Of a stretch of DNA of 64,000 nt, positions 37,576 through 48,513 are shown in pieces; the stretch's first letter is position 1; each line of letters opens with the position of its first letter. The translations under genes and the position numbers were made by a program. Below the pieces are notes generated by a model. That model was not told the DNA's origin. It saw only the letters and a list, made by a program, of their open reading frames with translations, and did not search any database. The stretch is from Enterococcus larvae (GTDB lineage Bacteria; Bacillota; Bacilli; Lactobacillales; Enterococcaceae), in assembly GCF_017830045.1 (NCBI RefSeq), contig NZ_JAEDXU010000012.1, positions 1 through 64,000 on the forward strand. The letters run 5' to 3'.

Positions 37576-38925
37576 TCAGTCATTTTCGTCGATTTTCTCT
37601 AAATCCTTTATCTCTAAATGATCAGCACCAACAAAAGCCACTCTTAGATGACTCTCGCCTTTCTTTAGGTCTAAGGCAGTTACTGATTCCTGTTGATCCA
37701 GGTTGCTGATATTAACATCCCACAGCTTCTCCATCAACTCCTCTAATGGAAGTTCAGCAAGAGCTGCTTCCGGTAGATAGAAACGAAGAACAGCAAGGTA
37801 TGTGTTGTATTTTTCATCAACTACATTGATTTCCAAATACTGACGAATATAGAACTCATAGGCTGCCAACCCCCCGTCAATCGCTAACTGCGGATTGATT
37901 ACACGATAGTTCATCATTTTTCTTCCCTGATGATCGATCCAAGGAAAATAAGCCTGAACATTCAAAACACCCTTCGTACGGTTTTCTGAATACTCTTTAC
38001 GCACGTAATCACTGCTTCTAGTCACAAAGTAAGTCGCCTTCTTCTTCTCTACAGGCTGAAATTGACTGTTTTGATACTGTACAGTCTGAACCATCTCTTC
38101 AATGAAAGCAAACTCAATCAGCGGAGGGCGAAGAATGCCCACACCATTATTCCACGCCAACTGGTCAAAGCCCATCTGCTCTCTGAAAAACTGTTGGAAA
38201 TGCTGATTCGCTTCGGCCTCCCAGTTCAACGGATCGATAAATAGAGAGATTTTGATCATATCATTCTTCAGCTCTTCAATAGTCTGGACCTGCTGTACTT
38301 CAAGGAATATCTGCCTTGGAATGACTTGAAAGTACAAACTGGAATAGTACATCTTCCAGCAAGCTGTCAGACATAGTCCTCTAAAAAAGATATCATAACC
38401 GGAAAACTGATTGCAGTCGACGATGATTTCCTTGTTGTTATTGTAGCGCTTCGGCAACAATGATAACTCTTCCGCTGTATCAAAATCTCGTTTCTCCATC
38501 TGTTCAACATTATGGTACAAATATTCATCCAATGAGCGGATATAACCATAGACTCCACTTGTCTCCATTCGGACATCGCTATAATCTTCAATCATTTTTT
38601 GGTAGTTCAAAAATACACTACCATCAATGATATTTCTTTCCACAACGGAATGACCGGAAATATGTACCTGAAATTCTCCGGCAGCAGCATAGATCTTCAC
38701 CCAAAGGCTACTTTCATCCGTCAAATTCTCGAAGGCTGTCTTTATTGATAAGAGATCAAATGGCTGTGATGCTCCATCATCGATTTTATAATATTTCGGC
38801 TCAGTGATAATCCGTACAAAACTCAGCCAATCCTTTAAAAGATCAATTGATTCACCCATCGAACGACAATTCAATTGAGCCAGCATATAAATTTTTCCTG
38901 TTTTCTTCATACTCGACTTACTCAC
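37576..38925 (-). CDS. Unknown 449-residue protein
   Basis: I do not recognise a family. The protein looks soluble, mixed alpha/beta, acidic, with no signal peptide or membrane helix. Many aromatic residues occur (SSLYFQVIPRQIF, YFVTRSSDYVRKEY, YEFYIRQYLEINVV). Two possible starts exist: an ATG 27 bases further upstream with a poor site, and GTG at 38925 with AGAGGG 8 bases before, which I prefer. It stands alone between the fru terminator and a long non-coding gap. The codon range and length argue for a real gene. Confidence 0.75.
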   Translation of the reverse strand: MSKSSMKKTGKIYMLAQLNCRSMGESIDLLKDWLSFVRIITEPKYYKIDDGASQPFDLLSIKTAFENLTDESSLWVKIYAAAGEFQVHISGHSVVERNIIDGSVFLNYQKMIEDYSDVRMETSGVYGYIRSLDEYLYHNVEQMEKRDFDTAEELSLLPKRYNNNKEIIVDCNQFSGYDIFFRGLCLTACWKMYYSSLYFQVIPRQIFLEVQQVQTIEELKNDMIKISLFIDPLNWEAEANQHFQQFFREQMGFDQLAWNNGVGILRPPLIEFAFIEEMVQTVQYQNSQFQPVEKKKATYFVTRSSDYVRKEYSENRTKGVLNVQAYFPWIDHQGRKMMNYRVINPQLAIDGGLAAYEFYIRQYLEINVVDEKYNTYLAVLRFYLPEAALAELPLEELMEKLWDVNISNLDQQESVTALDLKKGESHLRVAFVGADHLEIKDLEKIDEND

Positions 38926-39494
38926 CTCAACTTCCCTCTTACAGTTTTTCATTTATCATCCATTCAGACATCTGTCTGTTCTTGTCTTTTAACCATGCAA
39001 CAAATTTTCAAGCGAAGCAAAGAAAAAGCAATAATCTAAACAAGCATCCCTCCATCCACTATATCTGGATAGATCAAGTTATAGATTTTATATGCTTTAA
39101 GAATCGCAGCAGCCTGAAAACAAATAGAAACAACAGCTGCTTTAAATCTCGTCAAATTCTATGTAACGCAAATCATAGTATCTTTCGATTTCTACTTTGA
39201 ATAGAGCTCTCCATTTTCAAACTATAGCATATGAAGCGTAAATACGCCATATTTGAATTTTGGATCATATAAATAAAAAAAGAGGTAGGAATGATAAATA
39301 ATCCCCACTTCTTTCTTCGAACTGAAACGAAAGAAATCAGCAGCGATTTAGGCTGTTGATTTTCAGAAAAAAGCAGAACAGAAGCTGCTGTTTTGAAACT
39401 TGGTTGGAAGCTGTAAAAATCACTTGTACGATTTTTGACAATTCTTCTCCTGTTTCAAGTCAGAGACTTCTGTTCCTAATTCTGTTTTCAATTC
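38926..39494. other. Long intergenic region 3' of tig
   Basis: About 570 bases. The right part (39275-39490) is a repeat-like element listed separately. The left part is AT-rich with no frame, terminator or clear promoter that I can support. Confidence 0.5.
39275..39490 (-). repeat. Possible divergent intergenic repeat, 3' of tig
   Basis: Read on the minus strand, it begins five bases after the tig stop with TTAGGAACAGAAGTC and ends with GGGATTATTTATCATTCCTACCTCTTTTTTT. The ends echo the full repeats (GAGACAGAAGTG... and GATTATTGTCCCACTCTC-T-run) and are weakly inverted (AGAGGTAGGAA/TTAGGAA...). The middle differs, with an AAAAATC/GATTTTT hairpin and a TTCTTTC/GAAAGAA hairpin. Confidence 0.4.
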
Positions 39495-40778
39495 TTATTT
39501 TTCAACTGCAGTTTCTGTAACAACTTCCACAGCTTTCTTCATGCGGATATCATGTTTCAGCATATCTTCTGTCAACACACGACGAACCTGATCTTCAGGC
39601 ATGTTGTATTGTTCAGACAGATCTTTGATTTCTGCATCCATATCTTCAGCAGTTACTTCAATGTTTTCTTGTTCAGCGATTGCTTCGATCACAAGATTTG
39701 TTTTTGTACGTGTTTCAGCTTCACCTTCAAATTGCTTATGCAGGTCTGCTTCAGTCGTACCAGTTAATTGATAGTACATGTCAGGAGCGATTCCTTGACG
39801 TTGCATATTGTTCAAGAACTCGTCCATAGAACGGTGTACTTCATCATGTACCATTACGTGCGGCAGGTCAACGATTTCTGCGTTATCTACAGCCAAACGG
39901 ATTGCTGCTTCATCTTTTGCTTCTTCAGCAGATGCTTCTTTTGATTCAGTCAGCTCTTTACGGTATTTTTCTTTCAATTCATCTAAAGTTTCAACAGAAT
40001 CGTCGATGTCTTTTGCAAATTCGTCGTCCAGTTCAGGAAGCTCTTTTGCTTTGACTTCGTGGATTTTCACTTGGAATACAGCTTCTTTACCAGCAAGATC
40101 CTCTGCTTGATAATCTTCTGGGAATGTTACAGTTACTTCTGTTTCTTCTCCAGCTTTCTTACCGACCAATTGATCTTCAAATCCTGGAATGAAAGAGTTA
40201 GAACCTAATTCAAGAGAATAGTTCTCACCTTTACCGCCATCAAAAGCTTCGCCATCTTTGAAGCCTTCAAAGTCAATGACAACTGTATCTCCGCTTTCAG
40301 CTGCTTCATCCTCTTTGATTACTAATTCAGCTTGAGAAGCTTGCTCAGCAGCTAAACGTTCTTCAACATCAGCATCTGTTACTTCACGGTCCTGTTTTTC
40401 AACAGTCAGATTTTTATATTCGCCAAGCTTCACTTCAGGCTTAACAGTTACTTCAGCTGTGATTACCCAGTCTTCGCCTTTGTTCATGCTCTCTACATCG
40501 ATTTTTGGTTGAGAAACCGGATCGATTCCTGCTTCTTTTACAGCAGCTTCATACGCTTCTGGTAAAACAGCGTTCAATGCATCTTCGTACAATGCTTCTT
40601 CCCCGTACATACGGTTGAATACTTGACGAGATACTTTTCCTTTACGGAATCCTGGAACATTCAGACTTTTTTTCACTTTGTTAAACGCTTGCTTCATACC
40701 TTTTTCGATTGTTTCACTATCGATTGAAAAAGTAAGCACACCATCGTTTGTGCCTTTTTTCTCCCATTTCGCAGACAT
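39495..40778 (-). CDS. tig: Trigger factor
   Basis: A 427-residue ribosome-bound chaperone and prolyl isomerase. The N-terminal ribosome-binding domain carries the loop signature near residues 42-50 (GFRKGKVSR), followed by an FKBP-type domain (about 160-245, [20 protein letters not shown]) and the helical C-terminal chaperone arms. GGAGGGAATTTA precedes ATG. It has its own promoter (TTTACA, 17 bases, TACTAT). Confidence 0.96.
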   Translation of the reverse strand: MSAKWEKKGTNDGVLTFSIDSETIEKGMKQAFNKVKKSLNVPGFRKGKVSRQVFNRMYGEEALYEDALNAVLPEAYEAAVKEAGIDPVSQPKIDVESMNKGEDWVITAEVTVKPEVKLGEYKNLTVEKQDREVTDADVEERLAAEQASQAELVIKEDEAAESGDTVVIDFEGFKDGEAFDGGKGENYSLELGSNSFIPGFEDQLVGKKAGEETEVTVTFPEDYQAEDLAGKEAVFQVKIHEVKAKELPELDDEFAKDIDDSVETLDELKEKYRKELTESKEASAEEAKDEAAIRLAVDNAEIVDLPHVMVHDEVHRSMDEFLNNMQRQGIAPDMYYQLTGTTEADLHKQFEGEAETRTKTNLVIEAIAEQENIEVTAEDMDAEIKDLSEQYNMPEDQVRRVLTEDMLKHDIRMKKAVEVVTETAVEK

Positions 40779-40837
40779 TAAATTCCCTCCGAATAACTTT
40801 TATTTATACATTATAGTTTTGCTATGCATACCTTTAA

Positions 40838-40866
40838 ATAGTACACTATCACTGGGAAAATGTAAA
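40838..40866 (-). promoter_or_regulatory. tig promoter
   Basis: On the minus strand TTTACA (40861-40866) and TACTAT (40838-40843) are 17 bases apart, about 55 bases before the tig start. Confidence 0.6.
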
Positions 40867-40937
40867 TATTTTAGACGATATCCGATAATAGAAAAAGGTT
40901 TTTTTTTGAAATCGATAAATTTTTAATCCAATCGCCT

Positions 40938-41333
40938 TCAAATAGCTGGAATCGGCTCAACCAAAACTGTAAAATCCTGCTGATCAAAGTAAGACACAAT
41001 CATCTTTTCTAAATCTGATGTCCAGTAACTGATACCGGCTTGCCCTGCAAGAAGGCAAAATTCTACAAAATCTACCTCTCCCGCCTGAGCTTTTTTTACG
41101 GCTGTCCTTATTCCTTCTTCTGTTGCAGCCTGCCCCACTTCCTGAGCTTCGCCATTCATTTGACTATCAACAAACGATTCGCCGTCGTAATAACGATAGA
41201 CCCCTTTATCTACGAAATAATCGTACTTCTTGATCCCCAATGCTTTAAACTTCTTTATAAGCTCAGCAAATCCGCCGGCATTTTCTTCTTCAGCAATTGC
41301 CTGTTCAATTTTCTTATAATTCAAAGTCATCAC
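40938..41333 (-). CDS. DUF1398 family protein
   Basis: A 131-residue small acidic protein of the DUF1398 family, function unknown. It has the KKFKALGIKKYDYFVDKGVY and GISYWTSDLEKM segments typical of the family. AGGAG precedes both a GTG (41333) and the next-codon ATG; either may be used. Single gene. Confidence 0.8.
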   Translation of the reverse strand: MMTLNYKKIEQAIAEEENAGGFAELIKKFKALGIKKYDYFVDKGVYRYYDGESFVDSQMNGEAQEVGQAATEEGIRTAVKKAQAGEVDFVEFCLLAGQAGISYWTSDLEKMIVSYFDQQDFTVLVEPIPAI

Positions 41334-41569
41334 ATATCACTCCTAATTATTTAATCAATTATCATTATTTAAGCAAACTTATTCTTTTTTGACAATTATC
41401 CAGTATCGTCGATGCAATCGTGGTTCTTTTATCTGTTTTCCTGCCTTCATCGCCGCTTATTCTGTTCCAACATCATCCAACAACCATAACAAAAAAGGAC
41501 TGAATTTAAATACGCAACTAAATTTGATTGCAAAACAAAAATATGTTAGTATTTATTCGAGGTGATTTT

Positions 41570-42265
41570 ATGAAATCTATAACTATAGAAGATATGAAGC
41601 ATGGTTACATCAAGCAAAACACTCAGTTTTTATGCCTATACTGCAATCAAATCTACGACGACTCTTTCGTATATCCTTACAATGAAAATTTTGCTAAAGC
41701 TGAATATATGATCAAAAAGCACTTGTCATCCCAACATGGCGATTCCGTAGAAGCACTGCTCCAATTAGATAAGAGTGAAACAGGACTGACCGAAGTTCAA
41801 AAAGAATTTCTTTCCCTAGTTAATCAAAGGCTTTCTGATGAAGCAATTGCGGAAAAAATGAATATCTCAAAGTCTGCGGTGCGCAACCATCGCTTTAAAT
41901 TAAAGGAAAAGAAACGTCAGGCAACTGCCTTGATTGCATTGCTGGATCTACTTGAAACTCCTAATAAACAGCAAATTGAAGCCGCTCCTCGCCTCTCCTT
42001 AACGAGTAAGAATGATGACAAAGTTCTCACAGCCTTCCTTGATGAGCTAGGTCACGCAGTAAAAATACCAACAAAGGAGAAAAAACGTCTGATTCTGTTT
42101 CGCAAGCTTATGGAACGCTTTTTACCTGATAAATACTACACTGAAAAAGAAGTGAATGAGACGATTGCAACGATGTTTGATGATCATGTCACTGTTCGAC
42201 GATACTTGATCGAATACGGCATGCTTGGACGAACGATTGATGGGGAAAAATACTGGGTGGTTTAA
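41570..42265 (+). CDS. DUF2087 protein with HTH and zinc-finger-like N-terminus
   Basis: A 231-residue putative transcription regulator. The N-terminus has CLYCNQIY and, 30 residues later, HLSSQH, a C-x2-C...H-x4-H arrangement that could bind zinc. A LuxR/sigma-like helix-turn-helix follows (LSDEAIAEKMNISKSAVRNHRFKLKEKKR, about 95-125). The C-terminus (145-230) is a DUF2087 domain (RLILFRKLMERF...YTEKEVNETI). GAGGTGATTTT precedes ATG at 41570; the longer frame lacks a site. It is followed 24 bases later by a glyoxalase-fold gene. Confidence 0.82.
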   Translation: MKSITIEDMKHGYIKQNTQFLCLYCNQIYDDSFVYPYNENFAKAEYMIKKHLSSQHGDSVEALLQLDKSETGLTEVQKEFLSLVNQRLSDEAIAEKMNISKSAVRNHRFKLKEKKRQATALIALLDLLETPNKQQIEAAPRLSLTSKNDDKVLTAFLDELGHAVKIPTKEKKRLILFRKLMERFLPDKYYTEKEVNETIATMFDDHVTVRRYLIEYGMLGRTIDGEKYWVV

Positions 42266-42288
42266 CATTTTGAAAGGAGCAGCTACGA

Positions 42289-42711
42289 ATGAACTATCTA
42301 ATTGACCATGTACAGGTAACTGTTAAAGATTTGAAAAATGCGGAAATATTTTATGATGCCCTTTGTGAAGCTTTAGGGTTTGATCTTTCAAAAAAAGTAC
42401 ATGCCTATCTGCCCGAGCTGAACATGGAAGTCATTGAATACTTGAGTGATGCCTATGACTTTGGTATTTGCTCCCCTTTACCTGAATATAAGGAAGAGTT
42501 GATTCATCGACGGAAACCCGGCGCAGTACACCACGTTGCCTTTCGAGCGGCGACAAGAGAAGCGGTGGATGCCATCTATGATCTGCTGCGGTCATTGAAG
42601 GCAGAAATCATTGATCCCCCGCAGGTCCATCTTTCTCACGGTCCTAATTACTATGCATTATTCTTTAAAGATCCAGATGGGATAAAATATGAGATTGTTT
42701 GTAATCGTTGA
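42289..42711 (+). CDS. VOC/glyoxalase-fold protein
   Basis: A 140-residue vicinal-oxygen-chelate protein. It has N-terminal IDHVQVTVKDLKNAEIFYDALCEALGF and C-terminal NYYALFFKDPDGIKYEIV, with histidine (VHHVAF) and glutamate metal-ligand candidates. Members include glyoxalases and antibiotic-inactivating enzymes, so the substrate is open. GAAAGGAGC precedes ATG. It probably forms an operon with the DUF2087 regulator. Confidence 0.85.
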   Translation: MNYLIDHVQVTVKDLKNAEIFYDALCEALGFDLSKKVHAYLPELNMEVIEYLSDAYDFGICSPLPEYKEELIHRRKPGAVHHVAFRAATREAVDAIYDLLRSLKAEIIDPPQVHLSHGPNYYALFFKDPDGIKYEIVCNR

Positions 42712-42735
42712 TTAAAAAAGCTGCTGCTATACAAA

Positions 42736-42913
42736 AAAGTGAGTGGGACAATAATCTGTTCCCACTCTTTTCCATACCCTAAATCCGAATAAACGGCGAG
42801 TCAGAAGCAGCTCCTACGGCAATAAGCCGGAATGCAACAAAAATTTGTGAAACAATTTTCGTGCATTCCGGCTTATTGCTTGTAGCTAAACACTTCTGTC
42901 TCGGCCTCTTTTA
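42736..42913 (-). repeat. Intergenic repeat, copy 3 (sense, 3' of lipoprotein gene)
   Basis: Reverse orientation, 16 bases after the stop of the minus-strand lipoprotein gene. Its main stem reads GGAATGCA/TGCATTCC, a paired change from GGAATTCA/TGAATTCC in copies 1 and 2. Confidence 0.9.
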
Positions 42914-42928
42914 ATTTCCTACTATTAT

Positions 42929-43282
42929 TTACTCTTTAGATAATGTTCCTTCAGTTCCACTGATTTCAATTTCAATCGTGTCCTCTTGAATTTTGATCAC
43001 CTTCATCTCAATTGCCTCTTCATCCTCATCATCGGGGGAATTTAGCGTAATGGTTTTGTCCTTTTCTGAAACAGAATAGGTTGTAGATTCAGATTCTCCG
43101 TACAATTCAACAGTAACATCCTCTTTTGACTCGAAAATCAGCGTCATTTCACCATCTGTCAGTTCATTACTCAAATACCATTTTCCGTCTCCTTCAGTCA
43201 AAGTACTCGCCAAAGATTTTCCGCAACCGGCTAATACAACTACAACAGCAACCATTGCTAACAACAATTTAATTCTTTTCAT
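42929..43282 (-). CDS. Small secreted lipoprotein, unknown
   Basis: A 117-residue protein with a signal peptide and lipobox (VVLAGC, Cys20). The mature part is acidic and beta-rich (TYSVSEKDKTITLNSPDDE) and resembles the small lipocalin-like lipoproteins of Firmicutes. AAAAGGAG precedes ATG. Function unknown. Confidence 0.8.
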   Translation of the reverse strand: MKRIKLLLAMVAVVVVLAGCGKSLASTLTEGDGKWYLSNELTDGEMTLIFESKEDVTVELYGESESTTYSVSEKDKTITLNSPDDEDEEAIEMKVIKIQEDTIEIEISGTEGTLSKE

Positions 43283-43464
43283 TTATTCCGTCTCCTTTTG
43301 ATTATTTTAGATGATAATTTTACCATCATTATAATTGTAACTAAAACAGAAGGTTCACACAACGTCATTCTTTTCATTTTTCTTCCAAATAAAAGGACGA
43401 ATAGGTAAAAATATGAGAAACAATGTAACTGCTTTTTTTGCCTCTTCTTCATCTGCTGCATCAC

Positions 43465-43499
43465 AAAAACCGCAGACAGCTTTCGCCATCTGCGGTTTG
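43465..43499 (-). terminator. ptsHI terminator
   Basis: On the minus strand AAACCGCAGA pairs with TCTGCGGTTT around GGCGAAAGC-type sequence, then TTTG. It lies 14 bases after ptsI. Confidence 0.75.
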
Positions 43500-43512
43500 A
43501 ATAATCAATTGA

Positions 43513-45240
43513 TTACTTTGTATATTCTTCTACTAGTTCAACAACTTCTTCCATTGTATCGCACTCGTTAAGGGCGCGCTCCGCAAGTTCAGCCATTTTA
43601 CCAGTATCCAAACGTTTCATTAAGCTGCGTGTTTTCAGAATAGATGTCGCACTCATTGAGAACTCATCCAGACCCATACCTACTAATAGAGGTACAGCAG
43701 TCTGATCTCCCGCCATCTCACCACACATACCAGCCCATTTACCTTCAGCATGCGCTGCATCAATAACGTTTTTGATCAAACGTAGGATTGATGGGTTATA
43801 TGGTTGATATAGGTAAGAAACACGTTCGTTCATACGGTCAGCAGCCATTGTGTATTGGATCAAGTCATTTGTTCCAACACTGAAGAAGTCAACTTCCTTA
43901 GCAAATTTATCAGCAATAACTGCTGCAGCAGGAATTTCAATCATGATACCAACTTGAATCGTATCTGACACTGTTGTTCCTTCACTTACTAAGTTTTGTT
44001 TTTCTTCATCGAAGATTTTCTTCGCTGCTCTGAATTCCTTCAGAGTAGCTACCATTGGGAACATGATACGCAAGTTACCATGAACAGAAGCACGCAGCAA
44101 TGCACGCATTTGCGTACGGAACATGCTGTCTCCTTGTTCAGATAAACTGATACGTAATGCACGGTAACCCAAGAAAGGATTCATTTCATGAGGTAATTGC
44201 AAGTATGGCAGCTCTTTGTCTCCGCCGATATCCATCGTACGAACAACAACAGGTTTACCGTCCATGCCCTCAAGAACTGCTTTATATGCTTCATACTGAT
44301 CATCCTCAGTTGGGAAATCAGGTGAATCCATATAAAGGAATTCCGTACGGTACAAGCCGATTGCTTCACCGCCATTTTTGTGTACGCCTTCTAGATCCTT
44401 TGGTGTACCAATATTGGCAGCTAATTCAAAGTGCTTACCGTCAGCTGTTTCAGTTTTAGCATTTTTCAGCTTTTCCCATTCAGCTTTCAGGTCAGCATAT
44501 GCTTGTCCTTTTGCTTCGAAATCTGCTTTTTCAGCATCAGATGGGTGGATAATTACATCTCCATCGATACCGTTAACAGCCAACATGTCACCGGCCTTAA
44601 CTTTAGCAGTGATTTCCATTGTTCCTACGATTGCAGGAATTTCAAGTGAACGAGCCATGATAGCTGAGTGAGACGTACGTCCACCAATGTCAGTAACAAA
44701 GGCTTTTACGTAAGTTCTATCCAACTGAGCTGTATCACTTGGTGTCAAGTCATGAGCAACAACGATAACCTCTTCATTGATCATTGAAGGATTCGGTAAT
44801 GTTACTCCCAGTAAATGAGACAGAACACGTTTCGCTACGTCGCGGATATCTGCTGCACGCTCTTGCATGTACGCATTATCGTCCATCGCTTCGAACATAC
44901 CGATATACATATCAGTAACTTCTTTCAATCCTGATTCAGCATTTACTTTATTGTCTTGAATATTTTGTTTGATTTGTCCGATCATTTCCGGATCAGCTAA
45001 AACCATCAAGTGTGCGTCAAAAACCTGCGCTTCTTCTTCACCAAGACTTTTAGCTGCTTTTTCTCTGATAGCCTGAAGTTCTGTTGTAGATTTAGCCAAA
45101 GCATCCTCTAAACGTTTTTCTTCAGCAGCAATATCATCTACAGAAACTTTATTGAATGATAAGTCCGGCTGAACAAGAAGATAGGCTTTAGCAATTGCAA
45201 CACCATCACTTGCGGCAATTCCCTTAAGCATCTCAGTCAT
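43513..45240 (-). CDS. ptsI: PTS enzyme I
   Basis: A 575-residue enzyme I that moves phosphate from PEP to HPr. Phospho-histidine His191 lies in [13 protein letters not shown]. The PEP site includes the [11 protein letters not shown] and [15 protein letters not shown] segments and the cysteine in GMCGEMAGD. Its ATG overlaps the ptsH stop (TAATG). A terminator follows. Confidence 0.97.
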   Translation of the reverse strand: MTEMLKGIAASDGVAIAKAYLLVQPDLSFNKVSVDDIAAEEKRLEDALAKSTTELQAIREKAAKSLGEEEAQVFDAHLMVLADPEMIGQIKQNIQDNKVNAESGLKEVTDMYIGMFEAMDDNAYMQERAADIRDVAKRVLSHLLGVTLPNPSMINEEVIVVAHDLTPSDTAQLDRTYVKAFVTDIGGRTSHSAIMARSLEIPAIVGTMEITAKVKAGDMLAVNGIDGDVIIHPSDAEKADFEAKGQAYADLKAEWEKLKNAKTETADGKHFELAANIGTPKDLEGVHKNGGEAIGLYRTEFLYMDSPDFPTEDDQYEAYKAVLEGMDGKPVVVRTMDIGGDKELPYLQLPHEMNPFLGYRALRISLSEQGDSMFRTQMRALLRASVHGNLRIMFPMVATLKEFRAAKKIFDEEKQNLVSEGTTVSDTIQVGIMIEIPAAAVIADKFAKEVDFFSVGTNDLIQYTMAADRMNERVSYLYQPYNPSILRLIKNVIDAAHAEGKWAGMCGEMAGDQTAVPLLVGMGLDEFSMSATSILKTRSLMKRLDTGKMAELAERALNECDTMEEVVELVEEYTK

Positions 45241-45506
45241 TATTCAGACAGTCCTTCTTTTTTCATTGTTTCAACGATTGCAGCAATTGCGTCTGCTTCG
45301 TCAACACCATCAACAGTGATAGTAACATCAGAACCTTGACCTACGCCAAGAGACATAACGCCCATGATTGATTTCAGGTTAACTGATTTACCTTTGTACT
45401 CTAAGTTAATATCAGAGTTGAATTTGCTTGCTGTTTGTACTAGTAATGTAGCTGGGCGTGCGTGAATCCCTGTTTCTGCTACAACGTGAAAGTCTTTCTT
45501 TTCCAT
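45240..45506 (-). CDS. ptsH: HPr phosphocarrier
   Basis: An 88-residue HPr. His15 in [10 protein letters not shown] is the enzyme I site and Ser46 in [11 protein letters not shown] is the HPr kinase site, so it can act as CcpA corepressor as well as sugar phosphocarrier. This fits the cre-like sites in this window. AAGGAG precedes ATG. It overlaps ptsI. Confidence 0.97.
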   Translation of the reverse strand: MEKKDFHVVAETGIHARPATLLVQTASKFNSDINLEYKGKSVNLKSIMGVMSLGVGQGSDVTITVDGVDEADAIAAIVETMKKEGLSE

Positions 45507-45672
45507 ATGAATCGGTCTCCTTCGTAAGTAAAATATTTTTTTATGTTAGGGTTTTCTATCCATACATCAATTGTATAAAAAACGACCCTTTCAATTTTTA
45601 AGATTACCATTTTTTTGAAGTTGTTACAACTGTTTTCAACGAAATTTTAAGGAATAGCGTAAACCTTTTCAA

Positions 45673-45855
45673 TTAATTGACAAATCGGTAAATGATTTTT
45701 CCATTCAATCCTGCCTCACCGATTATTTTCTCACGATCCTCCTGCACTTTCCAAGCTTCCCTAAACAGACTGAAATCCTTCTGCTGGATGACGATCTCCG
45801 TGATCGTACCTTCCTTCAATTGCTGGATTTCTTCTTCAAATGAATGTTCAAACAT
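45673..45855 (-). CDS. Small conserved-looking protein, unknown
   Basis: A 60-residue protein (MFEHSFEEEIQQLKEGTITE at its start). It seems a small alpha/beta domain: SFEEEIQQLKEG, EIVIQQKDF, FREAWKVQ, GKIIYRFV. The ATG at 45855 has GAGAGTGGGG before it; a longer frame to a TTG lacks a site. Alone between ptsH and clpE. Confidence 0.65.
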   Translation of the reverse strand: MFEHSFEEEIQQLKEGTITEIVIQQKDFSLFREAWKVQEDREKIIGEAGLNGKIIYRFVN

Positions 45856-46117
45856 AGAAAACCCCACTCTCTTTCTTTTCTTGGAGACATCCTGTCTCTT
45901 CAAACACCGCAGTCTTCAATAATCAGTCAACACTGTCTATTTTCAAGCCTAGTTTCTCTTGCGCGCCTCAAACTTATTGCTATAAATAGTTTTAGCAAAG
46001 AGGGTGCTTTTTTAAACTGTTCCCATTTTAAAGGAAAGAACAGTATTTGTCTAAAAAATCCAGCTTTTATTTATTAGAATCCACCTGTTGCTGATGCTTA
46101 ATTTCAAAGCCAAATAC

Positions 46118-46171
46118 TTGATTCTATTGAAAAACGTGCTATAATATTTTCAAAGGTCAAAAAAGGTCAGT
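46118..46171 (+). promoter_or_regulatory. clpE promoter with CtsR box
   Basis: TTGATT (46118-46123) and TATAAT (46140-46145) are 16 bases apart. GGTCAAA-AAA-GGTCAG(T) at 46155-46171 is the CtsR heptad repeat just past the -10. Heat-shock repression by CtsR is expected. A loose inverted copy follows near 46180-46196. The rest of the gap from 45856 shows no gene. Confidence 0.9.
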
Positions 46172-46237
46172 TATATTTTTGATCTTTAAATTTGACTTAA
46201 ATTTCAGTCTTACAAGTGAAAGGACGTGCATTAGTAG

Positions 46238-48481
46238 ATGATTTGCCAAAACTGCAAGCAGAATGAAGCTACAATTCACTTATACGCAAATGTCAATGGT
46301 CAGAGAAAACAATTGGACTATTGCCAAAGCTGTTATCAAAAATTAAAATCACAAGCAAATAACACGCAACCAACGATGTCTCAGGACCCATTTGGTTTTG
46401 GAAGCCTAGATGATTTATATCGCTCACTTTCTCGTCAAATGCAACAAGGAGATCAACTTGGTCAGCAAACACCCCCAACCCAATTTGGAGACGGTAACGG
46501 CATCAACGGTCAGCCTCCTAGAAGAGGTGGACAAGGTGAAGGCCTTTTAGGCGAATACGGCATCAACATAACCGAAGCAGCCAGACAAGGCGACATCGAT
46601 CCCGTTGTCGGTCGTGATGAAGAAATCAAACGAGTGATTGAAATCCTGAATAGAAGAACGAAAAACAATCCGGTATTGATCGGCGAGCCTGGTGTGGGTA
46701 AAACCGCTGTCGTAGAAGGCTTGGCTCAAAAAATCATTGATGGTGATGTTCCTCAAAAACTTTTGGAAAAAGAAGTCATTCGTTTAGATGTTGCTTCTCT
46801 TGTTCAAGGGACAGGTATTCGTGGTCAATTTGAAGAAAGAATGCAAAAGCTGATTGAAGAAATCAAACAAGCAGAAAATATTATTCTTTTCATTGATGAA
46901 GTCCATGAACTAGTTGGTGCAGGTGCTGCCGGTGACGGTAACATGGATGCCGGCAACATATTAAAACCAGCATTAGCACGCGGTGAGCTGCAAATGGTTG
47001 GCGCAACAACCCTGACAGAATATCGGATCATCGAAAAGGATGCGGCATTAGAACGTCGGATGCAGCCAGTTCGTGTAGATGAGCCTACTGTTGATGAAAC
47101 GATCGAAATCTTAAAGGGTCTGCAAAAACGTTATGAAGACTATCATCATGTAAAATACACAGATGAAGCAATCAAAGGCGCTGCCTATCTTTCAAACCGT
47201 TATATTCAGGATCGATTCTTACCAGATAAAGCCATCGACCTGTTGGATGAGTCCGGTTCAAAAATGAACTTGACGATTCAAATCGCCGATCCGAAAACAA
47301 TCGAAAAGAAACTGGCAGATGCCGAGCAGCAAAAACAACAGGCCTCTGCTGAAGAAGACTTTGAAAAAGCTGCCTATTATCGTGATCAGATCAATAAGCT
47401 GCAGGCGATGAAGGATAAACAGATCAGTGATGAGGAAACACCGGTCATTACTGAAAAAGTTATCGAAGCAATCGTAGAACAACGGACTGGTATTCCTGTT
47501 GGTGATTTGAAAGAAAAAGAACAGACTCAGTTAAAAAATCTGGCTATCGATTTAAAATCAAATGTAATCGGACAAGATGATGCTGTAGATAAGGTTGCGA
47601 AAGCCATTCGAAGAAACAGAGTCGGCCTAGGTAAAAAGAATCGACCTATCGGCTCCTTCCTGTTCGTTGGACCTACTGGTGTCGGTAAAACTGAATTGGC
47701 TAAACAGCTGGCCTTTGAACTATTTGGTTCAGAAGATACGATGATCCGTTTTGACATGAGTGAATATATGGAAAAACATAGTGTCTCTAAACTGATTGGT
47801 TCTCCTCCAGGCTATGTTGGCTATGAAGAGGCTGGACAGCTGACAGAGAAGGTACGCCGCAACCCTTATAGCTTGATTCTTCTTGACGAAATCGAAAAAG
47901 CTCATCCAGATGTCCTGCATATGTTCTTGCAGATTCTTGATGATGGCAGATTGACAGATGCACAAGGCAGAACCGTCAGCTTTAAAGATACGATCATCAT
48001 TATGACTAGTAATGCCGGCAGTGGTAAGATTGAAGCCAACGTTGGTTTCGGTGCTGCACGTGAAGGTGTTACTCGCTCGATCCTAGGCCAGTTGAATAAT
48101 TTCTTCACACCAGAGTTTCTTAATCGTTTTGACGGCATCGTTGAATTCAGTGCTTTGAGTAAGGAAAATCTATTGAAGATCGTCAGCTTGATGCTGGATG
48201 ATGTCAACAAGCTTCTTTCTCAGCAAAAGATTCACATTGATGTACCGACTGATGTAAAAGAAAAACTAGTGGATCTTGGCTATGATCCGGCAATGGGGGC
48301 TCGCCCGCTGCGTCGAACAATCCAAGAACAAATTGAAGATGGTATCGCTGAATACTATCTGGATCATCCGGAAGAACATGAGTTGACTGCCGCTTTGACA
48401 GATGATGAAAAAATCATCGTTACTGGTCAAGCAGCAGAAGTCGAACCAACAGCTGAAACAGCTGAAAGTGACGCTGAGTAA
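46238..48481 (+). CDS. clpE: ClpE ATPase, Clp protease subunit
   Basis: A 747-residue HSP100 unfoldase of the ClpE type. The N-terminal zinc finger (CQNC near residue 3 and CQSC near 29) marks ClpE. Two AAA+ domains follow with Walker A GEPGVGKT near 148 and GPTGVGKT near 478. A UVR-like coiled segment lies between ([18 protein letters not shown]). It pairs with ClpP to degrade stress-damaged proteins. The CtsR box upstream agrees. The ribosome site AAAGGA is unusually far (about 13 bases) from ATG. Confidence 0.96.
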   Translation: MICQNCKQNEATIHLYANVNGQRKQLDYCQSCYQKLKSQANNTQPTMSQDPFGFGSLDDLYRSLSRQMQQGDQLGQQTPPTQFGDGNGINGQPPRRGGQGEGLLGEYGINITEAARQGDIDPVVGRDEEIKRVIEILNRRTKNNPVLIGEPGVGKTAVVEGLAQKIIDGDVPQKLLEKEVIRLDVASLVQGTGIRGQFEERMQKLIEEIKQAENIILFIDEVHELVGAGAAGDGNMDAGNILKPALARGELQMVGATTLTEYRIIEKDAALERRMQPVRVDEPTVDETIEILKGLQKRYEDYHHVKYTDEAIKGAAYLSNRYIQDRFLPDKAIDLLDESGSKMNLTIQIADPKTIEKKLADAEQQKQQASAEEDFEKAAYYRDQINKLQAMKDKQISDEETPVITEKVIEAIVEQRTGIPVGDLKEKEQTQLKNLAIDLKSNVIGQDDAVDKVAKAIRRNRVGLGKKNRPIGSFLFVGPTGVGKTELAKQLAFELFGSEDTMIRFDMSEYMEKHSVSKLIGSPPGYVGYEEAGQLTEKVRRNPYSLILLDEIEKAHPDVLHMFLQILDDGRLTDAQGRTVSFKDTIIIMTSNAGSGKIEANVGFGAAREGVTRSILGQLNNFFTPEFLNRFDGIVEFSALSKENLLKIVSLMLDDVNKLLSQQKIHIDVPTDVKEKLVDLGYDPAMGARPLRRTIQEQIEDGIAEYYLDHPEEHELTAALTDDEKIIVTGQAAEVEPTAETAESDAE

Positions 48482-48513
48482 TTAATAACAGTAAATGAAA
48501 TGAGCAGCAAATA

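Noticed and set aside
43279-43464. 61-codon minus-strand frame between ptsI and the lipoprotein gene
   Set aside because: It begins at the ptsI terminator, has no ribosome site, and is Lys/Arg-rich from AT composition. The lipoprotein gene has its own start signals.
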